From NCBI RefSeq assembly GCF_045062745.1, contig NZ_JBJGED010000027.1, forward strand, positions 1 through 64,000: a stretch of DNA of 64,000 nucleotides, given 5' to 3'. Shown here piece after piece: positions 24,288 through 33,462 of the stretch. The position numbers and the translations under genes are program-made. Source of the stretch: Paenibacillus_AA sp045062745. Its GTDB lineage: Bacteria; Bacillota; Bacilli; Paenibacillales; NBRC-103111. The stretch's first letter is position 1, and each line of letters begins with the position of its first letter. Under the pieces are notes generated by a model, which was given only the letters and a program-made list of their open reading frames with translations, had not been told where the DNA came from and ran no database searches.

Positions 24288-26639
24288 ATGGGGAAGACGA
24301 AGCATACCGGACCGGTTCGGCTGAGCAAGTCGCTGAAGCCGTCCCTGTGGGTGAGCAAAATGCCGCTCGGCCTCGGCCGGGTGAAACCGCACCACATACT
24401 CGATACGCTGAAGGTCGTGTACGACAACCGGGACAACCTGCCGTACGCCTACCGCATCCTGACGCAGGGCGTCTGCGACGGCTGCGCGCTCGGCGTCTCC
24501 GGCCTCCGCGATCAGACGCTGACCGGGCCGCACCTGTGCACGACCCGGCTGAACGTGCTGCGCCTGAACACGATGCCCGCCATCGAACCGCGTTGGTTCG
24601 AGGACATCTCGCGGCTCAGCGCCATGGACAGCACTGCCCTGCGCCAGCTCGGGCGCATCCCGTACCCGTTGTCCCGCCGGAAGGGGGACAAGAAGTTCAC
24701 CCGCCTCTCCTGGGACGAGGCGCTGAACCGCATCGCCGCGAAGATCCGCGGCATCGACCCGAAGCAGCTGGCGTTCTACTTGACCGCCCGCGGCATCACG
24801 AATGAGGTGTACTACACCGGGGCGAAGGTGGCGCGGTTCCTCGGCACGAACAATGTGGACAACGCCTCGCGCATCTGCCATTCGCCGAGCAAGTCGGCGC
24901 TCAAGCGCTCGCTCGGCATTGCGGCGTCCAGCTGCAGCTACAAAGACTGGATCGGGACGGACGTCCTCATCTTCTGGGGCTCGGTGGCGGCGAACAACCA
25001 GCCGGTGTCGACGAAGTACATGTACGCGGCGAAGAAAGCCGGGACGAAGATCGTCTGCATCAACCCGTACAAGGAACCGTCGATGGAGCGGTACTGGATT
25101 CCGTCGATCGCCGAGAGCGCCCTGTTCGGGACGAAGCTGGTCGATTCGTTCGTGCAGGTGAACATCGGCGGCGACATCGCCTTCATGAACGGCGTCATGA
25201 AGGCGTGGTTCGAGATGGAGGCGGCGGAGCGGGGCGCCGCCATCGATTGGCGGTTCGTCGAGGCCCATACGCAGGGCGTCGAAGAGCTGCGGACGCACGT
25301 CCAGGCGCTGCCGTGGGACGTGCTGGAGCGTTCGTCCGGCGTGACGCGGCCGGACATGGAGCAGTTCGCCCGGATGCTGGCCGGGGCGAAGAGCGGGGTT
25401 TTTGTGTGGAGCATGGGGCTCACCCAGCACCGGTTCGGGACCGACAACGTGTCCCAGGTGGCGAATTTGGCCATGCTCCGCGGGTTCCTCGGGCGCGAGC
25501 GCTGCGGCGTCATGCCGATCCGCGGCCACAGCGGCGTCCAGGGCGCCGGCGAGATGGGCGCGGAGCCGATGTCCCTCCCGGGCGGCGTCCCGAACAACGC
25601 GGCGAACCGGGAACGGTTCGAGCGGTTGTGGGGGTTCGCCCTGCCCTCGTGGGAGGGGGACATCGTCGGCCTGACGCTGGAGAACGCGCTCTTGCCCGAG
25701 GGGCATGAACGGCGCACCCGCCTGTTCTACACGTCCGGCGGCAATTTCCTCGAGACGATGCCGGATCCGGTCTTCGTCCGCGAATGCCTGGAGGCAGTGG
25801 AGCTGCGGGTACATCAGGACATCATCCTGAACACCTCCGCCCTCACCGAAGCGCGAGAGGAAGTCATCTTGCTACCCGCAATGACGCGGTACGAGCAGCC
25901 GGGCGGCGGCACATCCACCAGCACGGAGCGGATGGTGTACTATAGCCCGGAGATTGAAGGGCCGCGTATCGAAGAAGCCCGAGCGGAGTGGGACATCTAT
26001 ATCGACTTGGCCCAGCGCGTGTACCCGGAGCGCAAGCATCTGATCGCGTTCCAATCCGCCCAGCACATCCGCGACGAGATCGCTTCAGCGGTGCCGTATT
26101 ATGACGGGATTCAGCATTTGAGGCGGAAGGGGGAGCTGTTCCAATGGGGCGGCGCGTACTTGTGCGAAGGCGGCGTCTGTCCGACCGACACCGGCCGGGG
26201 AACGCTGCTCCCGATCCAGGTGCCGGAGCTGCGCAAGCCGGAAGGGCACTTCTACGTGACGACGCGGCGGGGCAAGCAGTTCAATTCGATGGTGTACAGC
26301 GAGAAGGATCCGTTCAATAACGCCATGCGGGACGATGTGCTGATGCTGGCCGCGGACGGCGAAGCGCTCGGCATCCGGGAGGGCGAGGCGGTGGCGGTCT
26401 ATAATGCCCACGGGACGTACATCGGCCGGGCTAGATGGGCGGAGATCAAGTCGGGCAACATCGAGTTGTACTGGCCTGAAGGCAATGTGCTGATGCCGAG
26501 AGGGGTTTACGAGCCTTATGCCGGCATTCCGGAATACAATACGGCCGTCGTCGTCGAGAAGGCCGAGACGTACATGGCTCACAAAGACACCCGGTATGTC
26601 GAGCGAAGAATCGAAGAGCTGGAGACCGAGCCTACTTAG
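24288..26639 (+). CDS. FdhF/YdeP family molybdopterin oxidoreductase
   Basis: 783 residues with an N-terminal region CDGCALGV...HLC that matches the YdeP-type iron-sulfur motif, followed by the Moco-bisMGD domain (RIPYPLSRRKGDKKFTRLSWDEALNRIA, VFVWSMGLTQHRFGTDNV, GVMPIRGHSGVQG). Length fits YdeP-type oxidoreductases. There is no selenocysteine codon in a recognisable context. Substrate is uncertain: YdeP-type proteins are linked to acid resistance in E. coli, and some homologues may be formate dehydrogenases; FdhD beside it supports a sulfurated Mo site. The start follows GGAGAAGGA at some distance. Confidence 0.9.
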   Translation: MGKTKHTGPVRLSKSLKPSLWVSKMPLGLGRVKPHHILDTLKVVYDNRDNLPYAYRILTQGVCDGCALGVSGLRDQTLTGPHLCTTRLNVLRLNTMPAIEPRWFEDISRLSAMDSTALRQLGRIPYPLSRRKGDKKFTRLSWDEALNRIAAKIRGIDPKQLAFYLTARGITNEVYYTGAKVARFLGTNNVDNASRICHSPSKSALKRSLGIAASSCSYKDWIGTDVLIFWGSVAANNQPVSTKYMYAAKKAGTKIVCINPYKEPSMERYWIPSIAESALFGTKLVDSFVQVNIGGDIAFMNGVMKAWFEMEAAERGAAIDWRFVEAHTQGVEELRTHVQALPWDVLERSSGVTRPDMEQFARMLAGAKSGVFVWSMGLTQHRFGTDNVSQVANLAMLRGFLGRERCGVMPIRGHSGVQGAGEMGAEPMSLPGGVPNNAANRERFERLWGFALPSWEGDIVGLTLENALLPEGHERRTRLFYTSGGNFLETMPDPVFVRECLEAVELRVHQDIILNTSALTEAREEVILLPAMTRYEQPGGGTSTSTERMVYYSPEIEGPRIEEARAEWDIYIDLAQRVYPERKHLIAFQSAQHIRDEIASAVPYYDGIQHLRRKGELFQWGGAYLCEGGVCPTDTGRGTLLPIQVPELRKPEGHFYVTTRRGKQFNSMVYSEKDPFNNAMRDDVLMLAADGEALGIREGEAVAVYNAHGTYIGRARWAEIKSGNIELYWPEGNVLMPRGVYEPYAGIPEYNTAVVVEKAETYMAHKDTRYVERRIEELETEPT

Positions 26640-26820
26640 GGTGGCGATTCATGTATTGCACGATGAGCCGGTCCAGCCGTTCGCTGAGCTCGAGGACGCG
26701 AGGGTGGACGAAGTTAAATTCGTACCGTTTGACGGTCGCCTCCAGACGCTTTTGCATCCGGAGGATTTGTTTCTGCAAGCCTGCCTCATTGTGCATGCGC
26801 CGTACCCGCTTCCTCGTCAT
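26632..26820 (-). CDS. Spo0E-like aspartyl-phosphate phosphatase
   Basis: 62 residues containing HPRVLELSERLDRLIVQYM, the Spo0E signature (S-x-x-LD-x-LI-x-x-Y). Family members remove the phosphate from Spo0A~P and delay sporulation. It overlaps the 3' end of the molybdoenzyme gene by eight bases on the opposite strand. Starts MTRKRVRRMHNE. Confidence 0.85.
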   Translation of the reverse strand: MTRKRVRRMHNEAGLQKQILRMQKRLEATVKRYEFNFVHPRVLELSERLDRLIVQYMNRHPK

Positions 26821-26974
26821 AGAGTTGGTTCTGCCATTATTTTACTATATTTGCAACGAAAAAGGTATTGTCCGTCACGCGCGGGAAGCGCTGATTTTTT
26901 GCAAGACGATCGCAACTCTTTCGCCGGACTGGAGTATAAACTAGCAGATGATTTGGAGATGGAGGTTTGATCAT

Positions 26975-27589
26975 ATGAAAGGGAAGCGACTGGTCGTCCT
27001 GACTCTGCTGTTCACGGTGCTGGGTGCCGGGATCGCCTATGCCAGCAGTCCTTGGGGGGATTTTCAAGGCTTCACGAAGGTGAAGGTGACCGTGAACGGC
27101 AACGAAGCGGCGGCAGGCGACGTGCCCGCGTTCGTCATCTCGGGCCGCGCGGTATTGCCGATGCGGGACATGACCGATTCGCTGCAAGGCTTGCTTCGCT
27201 GGGACGATGCGAATAAGACGGCCGAGATCTACAAGCCGAACGTGCATATGTTCGTCGCCCGGGACGTGAGCAAGGATTACAGCATTAAACAGCCGTTCGG
27301 CAAAGTGAAGCGCGGCGACAAAATCGATTTCGTCGTCTTCGCCCAGGTGGACAGCTTGAAGACCCCGGTGCATTCGTTTAAGCTCGAGCTTCTTGGTCCG
27401 GACGGCAGTGTGCTCCGCAGCAGCGATCCGGAGCTGCTCGGCGCCGACAAGGACAGCTTCTGGTACCCCTGGCCGTTCGCAGGTGTCACCTTTGACGCAT
27501 ATGGGGACTACAAGGTGCGCTTCCTGATGAAGCTGGAGGAGAAGGACGGGTATACCGTCGTCTCCGAGAAGGTCATCAAGTCCGAATAA
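26975..27589 (+). CDS. Secreted copper-amine-oxidase-N-like protein
   Basis: ATG at 26975 (GGAGATGGAGG upstream) opens a signal peptide (KGKRLVVLTLLFTVLGAGIAYASS, processed after AYA). The mature protein begins with a stalk-like domain (KVTVNGNEAAAGDVPAFVISGRAVLPMRDMTD) common in Paenibacillus, followed by about 110 residues of unknown type. It is probably an extracytoplasmic protein of unknown role. Confidence 0.75.
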   Translation: MKGKRLVVLTLLFTVLGAGIAYASSPWGDFQGFTKVKVTVNGNEAAAGDVPAFVISGRAVLPMRDMTDSLQGLLRWDDANKTAEIYKPNVHMFVARDVSKDYSIKQPFGKVKRGDKIDFVVFAQVDSLKTPVHSFKLELLGPDGSVLRSSDPELLGADKDSFWYPWPFAGVTFDAYGDYKVRFLMKLEEKDGYTVVSEKVIKSE

Positions 27590-27690
27590 TAACGTGCATT
27601 CCCTCTCTTGCCACGGAATTGACCCGTCAAGTTCAAAATGATACGATAGGCTACGTAAATTCAATCCCTGACGAAGAGAGGGCTTATTGC

Positions 27691-27981
27691 ATGAGCGATC
27701 ACCAGCACGACGAGAATTGCAACCATGACCATGAGGAGGACGTATTCCTTGTCACCGACGAGGACGGCCAAGAGCATGAGATGGTCATCGTCTACACATT
27801 CGAGTCGGAGAACAAAGCCTACGCGGTCATGATCGATCGCAACGATCCGGAAGCCGACGGCATGATATTCCGGGTGGAGGAGCAAGAAGACGAAGCCTAC
27901 TTGGTGAACATAGAAGACGACGCGGAATGGGAACGGGTATCCGCCATTTATGAGCAGATCGTGGAAGAAGAATCCAAGTAA
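27691..27981 (+). CDS. DUF1292 family protein, 96 aa
   Basis: His-rich N-terminus (DHQHDENCNHDHEED), then a beta-rich DUF1292 domain (FLVTDEDGQEHEMVIVYTFE...YAVMIDRND...DDAEWERVSAIYEQI). A conserved Bacillota family of unknown function, often near the RuvX/YrrK genes in Bacillus, though no such genes are in this window. The start follows GAGAGGG. Confidence 0.85.
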   Translation: MSDHQHDENCNHDHEEDVFLVTDEDGQEHEMVIVYTFESENKAYAVMIDRNDPEADGMIFRVEEQEDEAYLVNIEDDAEWERVSAIYEQIVEEESK

Positions 27982-27999
27982 TCAGCGGGAACAATCAGA

Positions 28000-28036
28000 C
28001 AGACCTGACCGTCCAGTAGACGATCAGGTCTGTTTT
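28000..28036 (+). terminator. Rho-independent terminator
   Basis: CAGACCTGA, loop, TCAGGTCTG followed by TTTTG, directly after the DUF1292 gene. Confidence 0.85.
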
Positions 28037-28097
28037 GTTAGGATAAAATCTGTATTGAGGTTATCATGATTCGGTCGGGTTCCCGTATTCCATACAA

Positions 28098-28134
28098 AAT
28101 CCCCACCGCCCGTAAAGACGGACTGGAGGGGATT
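28098..28134 (-). terminator. Terminator of the DUF1885-like gene
   Basis: AATCCCC and GGGGATT bracket a second small dyad. On the minus strand the arm is followed by TTTTG just past the stop of the 28145-28564 gene. Confidence 0.6.
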
Positions 28135-28144
28135 AGGGGAAAGC

Positions 28145-28564
28145 TTATTTGCGTGGATTGAAGTACATAATCCGCCCATTGAACAGATGAAGCTCGGCCT
28201 TCAGCAGCTTGGCCAAATATTTGCACAGCTCGTTGCCCTTATTTTTGTCCCCGATCGTCGACCCCGACGTAAGCACGATTTGCACGAACGGACGCGAATC
28301 GCCTTCCTCACTCGAGCCGCCCACTCCGAGAATCAGGTTCTTGTAGGAAGGATCCGTCCCTTTCAAGTAAAACCATTTGCCCTCGCCCTCAGGCTTCGAT
28401 TCGATCGTATAGGGGAAAGCCGCTTCGGAATAACCCCAGCCCAGCTGCTGGCCGGTCTTGCTCAGTTGGTCCTTGTAATGAAGCAGCCGCTCTTTGAGCT
28501 CCTCAAGACTAAGAGAAGGAACGGCAGACCCGTCGGTAAAATACATGTAAGCGCTTTGCGCCAT
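28145..28564 (-). CDS. DUF1885-like protein, 139 aa
   Basis: MAQSAYMYFTDGS start with GGTAGGTG upstream; a longer frame to 28624 has no such site. The sequence (FPYTIESKPEGEGKWFYLKG, RPFVQIVLTSGSTIGDKNKGNELCKYLAKLLKAELHLFNGR) resembles a small Bacillus conserved family (DUF1885) of unknown function. Assignment is from recall. Confidence 0.65.
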   Translation of the reverse strand: MAQSAYMYFTDGSAVPSLSLEELKERLLHYKDQLSKTGQQLGWGYSEAAFPYTIESKPEGEGKWFYLKGTDPSYKNLILGVGGSSEEGDSRPFVQIVLTSGSTIGDKNKGNELCKYLAKLLKAELHLFNGRIMYFNPRK

Positions 28565-28754
28565 GAGTACACCTACCCTTATGCATACAAGTTCATGAAC
28601 ATCATAGCACTTCAGTTCACCCAATTCAAGGAAGAAAACCGCTCCGATCGAACAAGCCGCGGAAAATGGGGGGTGTTCAAGACAAGATCTTTTGTGCTAT
28701 ATTATTGTAAAATATAAAATATTCAGAAAATTAGCAGAATGGATGGTGGCGCCC

Positions 28755-29042
28755 ATGTTTGAACGTTTCTACGATATGAGCGAGCAGGCGCAAGTGAACT
28801 ATATCGGTTACGCTACAGATACGGCACGCTACGATTTTGCGATTGTGTATACGAAATTTTTCTTCGGCAAACCGCTTGTCGTCTGCATGCAGACGAATCG
28901 ATCCTCGCTGCTCGACGCCGACGACTTGAACAATCTCGATCATCTGCAGCACGCGTTCCAGCTGAAGCCGGAGGAGGCGAAGGAGCTGTCCGAGTTTCTC
29001 AGCATGCGCATGCCTCTAGTTCCCGTGCACGATCAGTACTGA
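28755..29042 (+). CDS. DUF3055 family protein, 95 aa
   Basis: MFERFYDMSEQAQVNYIGYATD...DFAIVYTKFFFGKPLVVCMQTNRSSLL matches the DUF3055 family of Bacillales, function unknown. The ATG at 28755 is preferred over earlier in-frame starts because GGATGGTGG is just upstream. Confidence 0.85.
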   Translation: MFERFYDMSEQAQVNYIGYATDTARYDFAIVYTKFFFGKPLVVCMQTNRSSLLDADDLNNLDHLQHAFQLKPEEAKELSEFLSMRMPLVPVHDQY

Positions 29043-29065
29043 TTCTTCCCATCCTATTTGCGACG

Positions 29066-29105
29066 AAAAGCCGTGTACGAGCCTATTGGCCCGCACACGG
29101 CTTTT
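29066..29105. terminator. Bidirectional terminator between DUF3055 and speA
   Basis: AAAAGCCGTGT and ACACGGCTTTT form the stem, with A and T runs on the outer sides that serve both the DUF3055 gene and the convergent speA. Confidence 0.85.
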
Positions 29106-29121
29106 ATATTCGCAAATCTCC

Positions 29122-30591
29122 TTACGAGATCGGAGTCGTTTCTACGATGACCTTCACTTGCTGGATCGTACGGTCCTCGGGACCTTTGACCGGCAGACCG
29201 ACCTCGACATGATCGACAATATAATCGATGTGCGTCTGGGAGACGACTTCCCCCGGGAGCAAGATCGGAATGCCCGGCGGATATACATAGATGAATTCGG
29301 CGATGATACGGCCGGCCGATTCCTTGAACGGGATCGTCTCCGTGTCTCCGTAGAACGCGTCTCTCGGCGAGAGCGAGAGGTGAGGCACCTCCGGAATGTC
29401 GACGTTCATCTCTCGTGGCGGGTTATTCGGGTCATAGCCCTTCGCCAGCTTGGCTAGCGCGTTCAACAGCTGATCGACGGTCTCCCGGGTATCGCCAGGG
29501 GTAATCAGGCACAGGATATTGTACATGTCGCTTAGCTCGATCTCGATATTGGCCTGCTCGCGCAGCCAGTTCTCCACGTCGTAGCCGGTCAGGCCGAGAT
29601 GGCGGACGTGAATCGTAAGCTTCATCGGGTCGTAGTCGAACGTCGCCTCGCCGCCGAGAATGTCTTCGCCGAAGCAGTACAAACCCGGCATAGCATTGAT
29701 CGCCCGACGCGCGTATTGAGCCAGCTCAATGGCTTTCTCCGCCATGTCTCTTCCGTTCAAAGCCAGGTTGCGGCGCGACGTGTCCAAGGAAGCAAGCAGC
29801 AGGTAAGAGGTGGACGTCGTCGTAAGCATGCTGATGATCGTCTGCACCCGCTTCGGGTTGATCCGATCGCCCTTGATGTTCAACACGGAGCTCTGGGTCA
29901 TGGAGCCCCCCAGCTTATGTACGCTGGTGGCGGCCATATCGGCTCCCGCCTGCATCGCGGAGAGAGGCAGGTCGTCATGGAACTGAATGAGCACCCCGTG
30001 GGCCTCGTCTACTAGTACGGGAATGTTGTAGCTGTGCACGAGATCGACGATTTCCTTCAAGTTCGCGCAAATGCCGAAGTATGTCGGGTTGATGACGAGC
30101 ACCGCCTTCGCATCCGGATGGCGCTCCAGGGCGCGCTTCACGGAACGGGTCGTGATGCCGTGGTCGATGCCCAGGTTCGGGTCGCTCGCCGGGGAGATGA
30201 AGACCGGCTTCGCGCCCGCGAATATAATAGCCGCCATAACGGACTTATGGACGTTGCGCGGAACGATGATTTTATCCCCCTCGCCGCATACGGAGAGGAT
30301 CATCGTCATGATGGCTCCGCTCGTCCCTTGCACGGAGAAAAACGTATAGTCAGCGCCGAACGCGTCGGCCGCGAGCTGCTGCGCTTCTTCGATTACGCCG
30401 GTCGGTTGATGCAGATCATCCAAAGGTGCTATATTGATTAAGTCAATCGAAAGGGCGCGATCTCCTATAAAGGTACGGAATTCCTCATCGGCGCCGACCC
30501 CTTTCTTGTGGCCCGGAATGTGGAATTGCAACGGATTTTTGGCTGCATGCTCGGTGAGCGCGGTAAAAAGGGGAGTACGACGGTGATCCAT
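29122..30591 (-). CDS. speA: Arginine decarboxylase (PLP, Orn/Lys/Arg family)
   Basis: 489 residues. SVQGTSGAIMTMILSV, VPRNVHKS, INPTYFGICANL, VLVDEAHGVLIQF and TSVHKLGGSMTQSSVLN (PLP Lys) are the type III PLP-decarboxylase signatures, and the length matches Bacillus SpeA, which makes agmatine for spermidine. The family also includes lysine decarboxylase-like YaaO. AGGGCAGGATGAACAG precedes MDHRRTP; the open frame extends to 30696 without a better site. Confidence 0.9.
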   Translation of the reverse strand: MDHRRTPLFTALTEHAAKNPLQFHIPGHKKGVGADEEFRTFIGDRALSIDLINIAPLDDLHQPTGVIEEAQQLAADAFGADYTFFSVQGTSGAIMTMILSVCGEGDKIIVPRNVHKSVMAAIIFAGAKPVFISPASDPNLGIDHGITTRSVKRALERHPDAKAVLVINPTYFGICANLKEIVDLVHSYNIPVLVDEAHGVLIQFHDDLPLSAMQAGADMAATSVHKLGGSMTQSSVLNIKGDRINPKRVQTIISMLTTTSTSYLLLASLDTSRRNLALNGRDMAEKAIELAQYARRAINAMPGLYCFGEDILGGEATFDYDPMKLTIHVRHLGLTGYDVENWLREQANIEIELSDMYNILCLITPGDTRETVDQLLNALAKLAKGYDPNNPPREMNVDIPEVPHLSLSPRDAFYGDTETIPFKESAGRIIAEFIYVYPPGIPILLPGEVVSQTHIDYIVDHVEVGLPVKGPEDRTIQQVKVIVETTPIS

Positions 30592-30779
30592 CTGTTCATC
30601 CCTGCCCTTCAACAATGTATTAATTCTGCGATCCCCGCATGGGGGGTTTAGAAAAGTCAACAAGGTTGAGTATATCAAAAACAGACGTGGATGCAAGGGC
30701 TGATTCCGGTTCGATCTGGTTGCGCCTAAGGGGAAACGGATACACTGTTCTAATAGTTACAAATCTCGAGGTGAAGCCA

Positions 30780-32075
30780 TTGAATTCGATCCGGGCATTC
30801 TGGAGCAAACAGAAGCAGCTGTTTACTCCGTTCGTGCTGCAGCTGCTTGTCATCATGTTTCTTATTGAATTTGTTAAGGGAGCCATCCTAATCTCGATTT
30901 TACCGGTGTACATGCAGTCGGCACTCAGTCTGTCCGCGGTGATCATAGGATGGACACTCGCGGTCCAATACATCGGGGACAACGCGTTCCGCGGTCCGAT
31001 CGGTTGGGTCATCGACAAGGCCGGTTACCGTCCGGTGATGCTTACCGGCGTCGCGCTTACATTTATCTCCGTCCTTATGTTGGTTCTGTTCTCGCACTTC
31101 GCCTGGCTCATTGTCGCTTGCGCCCTGCTCGGAATTGGGACTTCGCCGCTATGGCCCTGCGTTATTACCGGGGCTACCGAATCCGGGGGGCAAGAAGCGA
31201 ACGGCACAATGATGAGCGTGATCTACATGTCCTGGCTGACCGGGGTAGGGCTAGGGCCGATCGTCATCAATTTTTTCGTCACCGATACATATGCGACTGC
31301 GTTCCGCATCTTGTTGGTGCTGACGGGTCTCAGCGTCATCATCGCCATGTTCCTCCCCGGGCAGAAAGGGGGAGGCGGTTATCGGGCCGTCTATCAGCTG
31401 TGGAAGGCTCGACCGTCCAGAGGGAATGCCAGGCCGCTCTCGGAGCGGCTGGAAGCGTGGACAGCCGACCGGATCAGGCGGTCGCGGCAATATATCGCCG
31501 AGGTGAAGGCGTCGCTGCACGTAAGCTGGGTGTTCTATCCGGCCTTGTTCCTGCAGACGTTCGCCATCGGGCTCTTGACGCCGGTACTTACAATCTATGC
31601 GCGCAGCGTCCTGGAGCTGACTCCGGCGCAGTACAGTTTGTTCCTCGTCCTGGGCGGCGGGATTACCGTGCTGTTTCTCATTCCGGTCGGCAAACTCGTC
31701 GACCGCTTTGGCGCCCGCAAGTTCGTGAACGCCGGACTGCTCGTCAGCTCGTCGGCCTTGATGCTGTTCACGGTGTCGGAGAACGTCACCACTCTCTTCA
31801 TGATGGTGACCTTGCTCGGGTGCGGGTTCGCGTTGATCATTCCATCGTGGAACGCGCTCATCGCTTCGGTGATTCCGAAGGAGAAGCGCGGCGCGGTGTG
31901 GGGCTTCTTCCTGACGATCGAAGGCTCAGGCACGGTATTGGGCCCGATCGTCTCCGGCTTGCTGTCGGACCATATCGGTTACCACGCTCCGTTCATCGCC
32001 AGCGGGATCGTGATCCTGGTCATGTTCGTTCTCCAATTGTTCATTTTTATTGACCGAAAAGTTGTGGTAAGATAA
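30780..32075 (+). CDS. MFS transporter (drug-type), 431 aa
   Basis: TTG start at 30780 (GAGGTG six bases upstream) opens MNSIRAFWSKQ followed by twelve hydrophobic segments. MFS loop motif GWVIDKAGYRPVML between helices 2 and 3 and PVGKLVDRFGARKFV later. A long basic cytoplasmic loop (residues about 200-250) separates the two halves. Substrate unknown. It is not obviously an operon with the next MFS gene, since a leader of about 55 bases intervenes. Confidence 0.85.
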   Translation: MNSIRAFWSKQKQLFTPFVLQLLVIMFLIEFVKGAILISILPVYMQSALSLSAVIIGWTLAVQYIGDNAFRGPIGWVIDKAGYRPVMLTGVALTFISVLMLVLFSHFAWLIVACALLGIGTSPLWPCVITGATESGGQEANGTMMSVIYMSWLTGVGLGPIVINFFVTDTYATAFRILLVLTGLSVIIAMFLPGQKGGGGYRAVYQLWKARPSRGNARPLSERLEAWTADRIRRSRQYIAEVKASLHVSWVFYPALFLQTFAIGLLTPVLTIYARSVLELTPAQYSLFLVLGGGITVLFLIPVGKLVDRFGARKFVNAGLLVSSSALMLFTVSENVTTLFMMVTLLGCGFALIIPSWNALIASVIPKEKRGAVWGFFLTIEGSGTVLGPIVSGLLSDHIGYHAPFIASGIVILVMFVLQLFIFIDRKVVVR

Positions 32076-32130
32076 GGGCGTTTACCGCCCAAAGGATTGT
32101 GGTTTGGGTTCGTCGGGAGGAGAATACGCC

Positions 32131-33291
32131 ATGAAAAAACCAATGCTTACGATCATGCTCATTCTAATGACGATCTTCATAGGGTTCGGGATCATCATTC
32201 CGATTATGCCGGAGCTGGTGACCCCCTTCCATCTAAGTATGCTGCTCGTGTTATACTCCGCGGTTTCCTTTATAATGTCGCCCTTCTGGGGTTCGCTGTC
32301 CGACCGGATCGGCCGGAAGCCCGTACTGTTAATGGGTTTAGGCGGGTTCTCGCTCAGCTTCCTGATTTTTGGACTCGCGGACGGCCATCTCTGGATCATG
32401 TACGTATCCCGTCTGCTCGGGGGATTGTTCTCCGGTGCGGCGACGGCATGTGCGGTTGCCTATGTAGCGGACATCACGACGCCGGAGCAGCGGACGAAGG
32501 GCATGGGAATGGTTGGAATGTCGATCGGACTCGGGTTCATCTTCGGTCCGGCGCTCGGCGGCTTGCTCAGCGTATTCGGCTTGCAGACGCCTTTCTTCGC
32601 CTCCGCTATTTTGTCGCTGATCACCTTGATCTTCGCCGCCAACGTGCTGCAGGAATCTCTGACACAGGACAAGCGCTCCGCGCCTAAGACGAAGCGGGTA
32701 TCCCGCTGGACGGCGTTCGCCGGTCCGCTCAAATATTTGTACGTGCTGTCGTTCTTCGTTACGTTTACGCTTGCCGGCATGGAAGCGACGCTGCAGTATT
32801 TCGAGATCGAACGGATCGAGGCGTCGGCGTTTGACATGGGCATCCTGTTCCTCGTCAGCGGCATCGTCGGAGCCGCGATCCAAGGCGGTGTCGTTCGCCG
32901 GTTCATCAAGTCGGGCGACGAGACCAAAGTGATCGGAATCGGTCTGGCGATCTCCGCGCTTGGCTTCTTCCTTATTTTGCTATCGTCCAGTCTGCTGACG
33001 GCGACGATCTACATGTCCGTTTTCGCCGCAGGCAACGCCTTGATCCGTCCGTGCGTCACGTCCCTAATCACCCAAAAGACAAAGGTGGGGCAAGGCGTGG
33101 CGTCCGGTCTCAGCTCCTCCATGGATAGTCTGGGCCGCATCGCGGGACCGCTTATGGGGATGGGGGCGTTTCACTTGAACATCCGCCTGCCTTTCCTGAT
33201 CGGCGGCGTTCTGTGCCTGGCCGCGATCACACTCTTATTCGGCTTTCTCGCCGCCGACCGGAACGCCAAGGCGTCGGCTTCTGCCGCTTGA
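32131..33291 (+). CDS. MFS transporter, 386 aa
   Basis: ATG with GGGAGGAG upstream. Motif GSLSDRIGRKPVLLMG between helices 2 and 3 and GSLVDSMG-like segment GLSSSMDSLGRIAGPLMG in the C-terminal half mark it as a drug:H+ antiporter-like MFS protein (YfmO/TetA-like). Adjacent to another MFS gene of a different subgroup. Followed by a terminator. Confidence 0.88.
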   Translation: MKKPMLTIMLILMTIFIGFGIIIPIMPELVTPFHLSMLLVLYSAVSFIMSPFWGSLSDRIGRKPVLLMGLGGFSLSFLIFGLADGHLWIMYVSRLLGGLFSGAATACAVAYVADITTPEQRTKGMGMVGMSIGLGFIFGPALGGLLSVFGLQTPFFASAILSLITLIFAANVLQESLTQDKRSAPKTKRVSRWTAFAGPLKYLYVLSFFVTFTLAGMEATLQYFEIERIEASAFDMGILFLVSGIVGAAIQGGVVRRFIKSGDETKVIGIGLAISALGFFLILLSSSLLTATIYMSVFAAGNALIRPCVTSLITQKTKVGQGVASGLSSSMDSLGRIAGPLMGMGAFHLNIRLPFLIGGVLCLAAITLLFGFLAADRNAKASASAA

Positions 33292-33307
33292 TTACCCCGA
33301 GCGAGAC

Positions 33308-33360
33308 ATCTTCAAATCGGCTTGCTGCTTGACGCAGCGGGGCGATTTGGAGATTTTTTT
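33308..33360 (+). terminator. Terminator after the MFS gene
   Basis: ATCTTCAAATCG pairs (one wobble) with CGATTTGGAGAT around an inner GCTTGCTGC...GCAGCGGGGC region, followed by TTTTTT. Confidence 0.75.
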
Positions 33361-33462
33361 ATGGGTGACTTTGAAAACGCTTTAGCATATAATGGACTCA
33401 AAACGGGCGGGAAATGCGGAAAAATGCCGGTTTATTCATTATCACATCAGGGGGGCACTTCA

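Noticed and set aside
24243..25814. Long minus-strand frame opposite the molybdoenzyme
   Set aside because: It is a GC-driven shadow; the translation is Arg/Pro/His-rich without motifs and the plus strand encodes a clear molybdoenzyme.
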